A stretch of 45,058 nucleotides of DNA, taken from positions 1 to 45,058 of the forward strand of contig JANYHZ010000008.1 in assembly GCA_025362135.1 (NCBI GenBank), written 5' to 3'. Shown in pieces: positions 41,509 through 45,058 of this stretch; position 1 is the first letter of the stretch, and each line of letters opens with the position of its first letter. The stretch is from Betaproteobacteria bacterium (GTDB lineage: Bacteria; Pseudomonadota; Gammaproteobacteria; Burkholderiales; Usitatibacteraceae). The position numbers were made by a program, and so were the translations under genes. The notes beneath the pieces were generated by a model that was not told where the DNA came from, did no database searches, and saw nothing but the letters and a program-made list of their open reading frames with translations.

Positions 41509-41961
41509 TTTATGAAGCCCGCCTATCTCACCCATCTTTCCACCGCCGAAGCCGCCATCCGCGCCACCGGCGAGCGCCTCACGCAGCCGCGCGTTGCGGT
41601 GCTGGCCTGCTTGCTGGCAAGCGAGCGCGCGACATCGCATCTGGATGTCGCTGGCATGCTGGTCGATCACCATGCCGTTGATCGTGTCACCGTCTACCGG
41701 GTACTGGAATGGCTGGTGAATCAGGGTATTTCCCATCGGATTGCGGGCGACGACAGGGTGTGGCGGTTCATGATCAACCCACAGCAAACATCGGCCAAAT
41801 CCGCTGCGCACGGCCATCACGCGCATTTCACTTGCGAGACGTGCGGCCAGACTTTCTGTCTCAACAAGACGATTCCGAAAGTCGACGTGAAGCTGCCCAA
41901 GGGCTTTCGTCCTTTCGAAATCGATTTGCTCGTTCGTGGCTGCTGCGCTGCTTGCTCTTGA
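41500..41961 (+). CDS. zur: Fur family transcriptional repressor, probably zinc-responsive (Zur)
   Basis: 153-aa Fur-family regulator. The winged-helix domain runs through TGERLTQPRVAVLACLLAS and VDRVTVYRVLEWLVNQGISHRI. The metal-rich hinge and dimerisation part has HGHHAHFTCETCGQTFCL and a second Cys pair, GCCAACS, at the C-terminus, forming the structural Cys4 zinc site. The start is uncertain: ATG 41500 (weak GAG upstream), ATG 41512, or an earlier non-ATG start. The next genes are two COG0523 GTPases and an ABC transporter, typical Zur targets, so zinc is preferred over iron or peroxide sensing. Its stop is 9 bases before the first GTPase start. Confidence 0.85.
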   Translation: MQLFMKPAYLTHLSTAEAAIRATGERLTQPRVAVLACLLASERATSHLDVAGMLVDHHAVDRVTVYRVLEWLVNQGISHRIAGDDRVWRFMINPQQTSAKSAAHGHHAHFTCETCGQTFCLNKTIPKVDVKLPKGFRPFEIDLLVRGCCAACS

Positions 41962-41970
41962 GTGCTGCAG

Positions 41971-43023
<1,053 letters not shown>

Positions 43024-43029
43024 CCTAAC

Positions 43030-43100
43030 GCTCCACCCTCACCCCAACCCTCTGCTTCGCTTCAAGTGTGCCCTTGTCCCGCATGCGGGCGAGGGAGTTG
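43030..43100. repeat. CCCTCACCCCAACCCTC-type extragenic repeat
   Basis: The spacer between the two GTPase genes begins with ACCCTCACCCCAACCCTC and later has the palindrome CCCGCATGCGGG (43078-43089) followed by GCGAGGGAG. The two pyrimidine/purine-rich ends are partly complementary, the layout of a common proteobacterial extragenic palindrome. Confidence 0.6.
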
Positions 43101-43122
43101 ATTTAATTGCCGGACTACCTAT

Positions 43123-44136
43123 ATGAAAACAAAACACGAACCCATCCCTACTACCATCCTCACCGGTTTTCTCGGTGCCGGCAAAACGACTCTGCTCAAC
43201 CGCATTCTCACCGAGCGCCACGGCGAAAAAATTGCCGTTATTGAAAACGAATTCGGCGAAGCCGGCATCGACAACGAAATCCTCGTGCAGAACAAGGAGG
43301 AACAGATCATCGAGATGAATAACGGCTGCATCTGCTGCACGGTGCGCGGCGATCTGGTGCGCATCCTCGGCGAGCTCGCCGAGAAGAAGCGCAGCGGCAA
43401 GCTCAAGTTTGATCGCGTCATTATCGAGACCACCGGCATGGCCGATCCCGGGCCGGTGGCACAAACGTTTTTCATGGACGACGAGATTCACAATCAATAT
43501 GTGCTCGACGCTATCGTTACCGTGGTGGACGCCAAGCATGCGCAACAACAGCTCGACAGCAATGAACAGGCACGCGAGCAGATTGGTTTTGCTGACCGTA
43601 TTCTTATCTCCAAGAGCGATCTTGCCGCCGAGGAAGAAACACAAAAACTACTCAGCCGCATGAAGCGCATGAATCCGCGTGCAACCTATGAACGGGTCCA
43701 TTTCGGTGAGACCGATATCAAGAAAATCCTCGACGTGCGCGGTTTCAATCTCAATTCCGTGCTCGACATCGATCCAGACTTTCTCAAGGAAGACGACCAT
43801 CATCACGACGACGATATCCAGTCGTTCGTTTTCACTTCCGCACGTGCGATGGATATGGAAAAGATTGAAGCGTTTCTGTCGCTCCTGATCCAGAGTTACG
43901 GCAACGACATGCTCCGTTACAAGGGGGTGTTGAGCATCGAAGGTGAGGATAAACGCATGATTTTCCAGGGCGTGCACATGACCATGGGCGGCAGCCCCGG
44001 CAAACCGTGGCTCAACGACGAAGTACGCGAATCCAAGATGGTTTTTATCGGGCGCAACCTTCCGAAGCGCATTTTTGTCGAGGGCCTGGCCTACTGCGTG
44101 GCAGATGCCGAAAAGTCGGTCGTCGAAATAAAATAG
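43123..44136 (+). CDS. COG0523 family GTPase, putative zinc metallochaperone (second copy)
   Basis: 337-aa paralogue of the preceding gene, closer in look to E. coli YjiA/YeiR. Walker A GFLGAGKTTLLN (residues 15-26), NNGCICCTVRGD with the CxCC zinc motif (69-72 region), IETTGMADPGP and the SKSD guanine motif (164-167) are all intact. A His/Asp patch, DDHHHDDD (224-231), lies between the GTPase and CobW C-terminal domains and may bind metal. It is followed with no gap by the ABC ATPase gene (next ATG directly after the stop). Zinc delivery under limitation is inferred from family and neighbours. Confidence 0.93.
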   Translation: MKTKHEPIPTTILTGFLGAGKTTLLNRILTERHGEKIAVIENEFGEAGIDNEILVQNKEEQIIEMNNGCICCTVRGDLVRILGELAEKKRSGKLKFDRVIIETTGMADPGPVAQTFFMDDEIHNQYVLDAIVTVVDAKHAQQQLDSNEQAREQIGFADRILISKSDLAAEEETQKLLSRMKRMNPRATYERVHFGETDIKKILDVRGFNLNSVLDIDPDFLKEDDHHHDDDIQSFVFTSARAMDMEKIEAFLSLLIQSYGNDMLRYKGVLSIEGEDKRMIFQGVHMTMGGSPGKPWLNDEVRESKMVFIGRNLPKRIFVEGLAYCVADAEKSVVEIK

Positions 44137-44778
44137 ATGGTCGTTGACATCCGCGATCTGAAGGCGGGGTACGGCACAACGGCCGTTGTCTCGCTGGCTT
44201 CACTACAGATTGCAAAGGGTGAACACACACTGCTGCACGGGCCATCGGGTTGCGGCAAAACGACGCTGCTCAACATCATGGCGGGTATCGCTGCGCCGAT
44301 GGCCGGACAGGTAATGATCAACGGCACAGCACTCGAAAAACTCACCGTCGCGCAACGCGATCAGTTCCGCGGGGAAAAAATCGGGTTGGTGATGCAGCGC
44401 CTGCATCTGATTTCCGCGCTGACGATTTCTAAAAATTTGCGCCTCGCGCAACAACTCGCGGGTATGGATGTTGATGAGAGCCGTATATTGAATAGCCTTG
44501 AGAAACTTGGCGTCGCCGATAAGCGCGACCGCTATCCGCGCGAGCTATCGCAGGGCGAAGCGCAGCGGGTGGCAATTGCCCGCGCCGTCGTCAATCGCCC
44601 AGCGTTGATTCTTGCCGATGAACCCACCTCCGCGCTGGACGACAGCAGTTGTCTGGCTGCCATCGACTTGCTGTTCGAACAGGCTTCTGCGTATGGTGCA
44701 ACCTTGATCGTTGCCACCCATGACCAGCGTGTCAAGGCGCGTTTCGCGCGTGTCGTGGCACTCGGACAGCGCCCTTGA
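44137..44778 (+). CDS. MacB/LolD-type ABC transporter ATP-binding protein
   Basis: 213-aa ATPase. Walker A is GPSGCGKTTLLN, the signature is LSQGEAQRVAIARAVVNRP (LSQGE rather than LSGGE), and Walker B is ALILADEPTSALD, followed by the H-loop ATHDQRV. It resembles the ATPases that pair with FtsX-like permeases (LolD, MacB). It starts immediately after the GTPase stop and its own stop overlaps the TTG start of the permease. In Pseudomonas aeruginosa, the zinc-repressed PA4063-PA4066 locus encodes a similar ABC pair as far as I recall, so a zinc-linked role is inferred. Confidence 0.9.
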   Translation: MVVDIRDLKAGYGTTAVVSLASLQIAKGEHTLLHGPSGCGKTTLLNIMAGIAAPMAGQVMINGTALEKLTVAQRDQFRGEKIGLVMQRLHLISALTISKNLRLAQQLAGMDVDESRILNSLEKLGVADKRDRYPRELSQGEAQRVAIARAVVNRPALILADEPTSALDDSSCLAAIDLLFEQASAYGATLIVATHDQRVKARFARVVALGQRP

Positions 44779-45058
44779 AAGCGTTATCCACCGCCCTTTC
44801 TCTGGCATTTGCCTATCTGCGCGAGAAACCGCTCGCAACGCTGTTGAACATCCTGCTGTTGGGTCTGGGCGTGGGCGTCATCGTCGCGCTGGCCTTGACG
44901 CTCTCGCAACTGGAGGAACGCATGGATCGTGACGGCGCGGGTATCGACCTGGTTATTGGTGCCAAAGGCAGCCCACTGCAACTTGTTCTATCGACTGTCT
45001 TCCATGTCGATATTCCCACTGGCAACATACCGATTGCCGAGGCTGCGCGGGTGATCGC
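44775..45058 (+). CDS. FtsX/MacB-like ABC permease (partial, cut by window end)
   Basis: First 94 codons of a permease running off the right edge. Translation starts at a TTG overlapping the ATPase stop (TTGA), opening MKALSTALSLAFAYLREKP. A membrane helix (LLNILLLGLGVGVIVALALTL) is followed by the periplasmic MacB_PCD-type domain with GIDLVIGAKGSPLQLVLST and VDIPTGNIP. These phrases are typical of the permeases that accompany this ATPase type. The rest of the gene is outside the window, so topology and length cannot be judged. Confidence 0.88.
   Translation, partial: MKALSTALSLAFAYLREKPLATLLNILLLGLGVGVIVALALTLSQLEERMDRDGAGIDLVIGAKGSPLQLVLSTVFHVDIPTGNIPIAEAARVI

Overview
The window is a dense, conserved chromosomal stretch of a betaproteobacterium, most likely a member of the Burkholderiales or a relative. 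The support is gene order and gene content: ftsY-ftsE-ftsX-rpoH, pilB-pilC-pilD-coaE-zapD-yacG, and an aa3-type cytochrome oxidase locus carrying the small DUF2970 and DUF2909 proteins and the tiny oxidase assembly peptide seen in that class. No phage, transposase, CRISPR array, tRNA or rRNA was recognised. Exact taxonomy cannot be fixed from the sequence alone.

Layout. 1-3.7 kb (minus): trpS, an M50 membrane protease, yciO and the PHP phosphoesterase rnm. 3.7-7.2 kb (plus): an unknown helical protein, yciB, a YciI protein, bolA, an exported parvulin and an unknown 125-aa protein. 7.3-8.6 kb (minus): ferredoxin, coaD, rsmD. 8.7-12.5 kb (plus): ftsY, ftsE, ftsX and rpoH, the last behind a perfect CIRCE operator. 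12.6-13.9 kb (plus): folE and a BLUF blue-light sensor. 13.9-23.8 kb: RidA followed by the cytochrome c oxidase island (sco, ctaB, ctaA, a second thioredoxin-like protein, SURF1, DUF2909, ctaE, DUF2970, ctaG, tiny assembly peptide, ctaD, coxB, DUF2244). 23.9-29.6 kb (minus): yacG, zapD, coaE and type IV pilus genes pilD, pilC, pilB. 29.6-34.2 kb: exported glutathione peroxidase (minus), then hemA-prfA-prmC-grxD (plus), followed by a diverged relic of a second grxD 3' end. 34.2-39.3 kb: a tungstate importer (tupCBA, minus) divergent from a HTH/binding-protein-fold regulator and a FecCD-type importer lacking its own binding protein. 39.4-41.1 kb: small exported and YciI-family genes. 41.5-45.06 kb (plus): a zinc-type cluster of a Zur-like Fur repressor, two COG0523 GTPases, and a MacB-like ABC ATPase plus permease, the permease being cut by the window end.

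How the parts work together. The oxidase island encodes the structural subunits I, II (with a fused cytochrome c) and III, with the heme O/A synthases and the copper-delivery proteins. The tungstate and zinc clusters are two metal-homeostasis modules, each with its own regulator and with candidate palindromic operators in front. The most interesting signals are: the perfect CIRCE before rpoH, with an unexplained leader mini-ORF; the relic grxD tail with a large hairpin; the divergent tup/FecCD locus with its sensor-like regulator; the Zur/COG0523/MacB-like cluster; the four-cysteine iron-sulfur-type motif in TrpS; the His-rich N-terminus of CtaD; and a degenerate hairpin-like repeat found in two convergent intergenic gaps.
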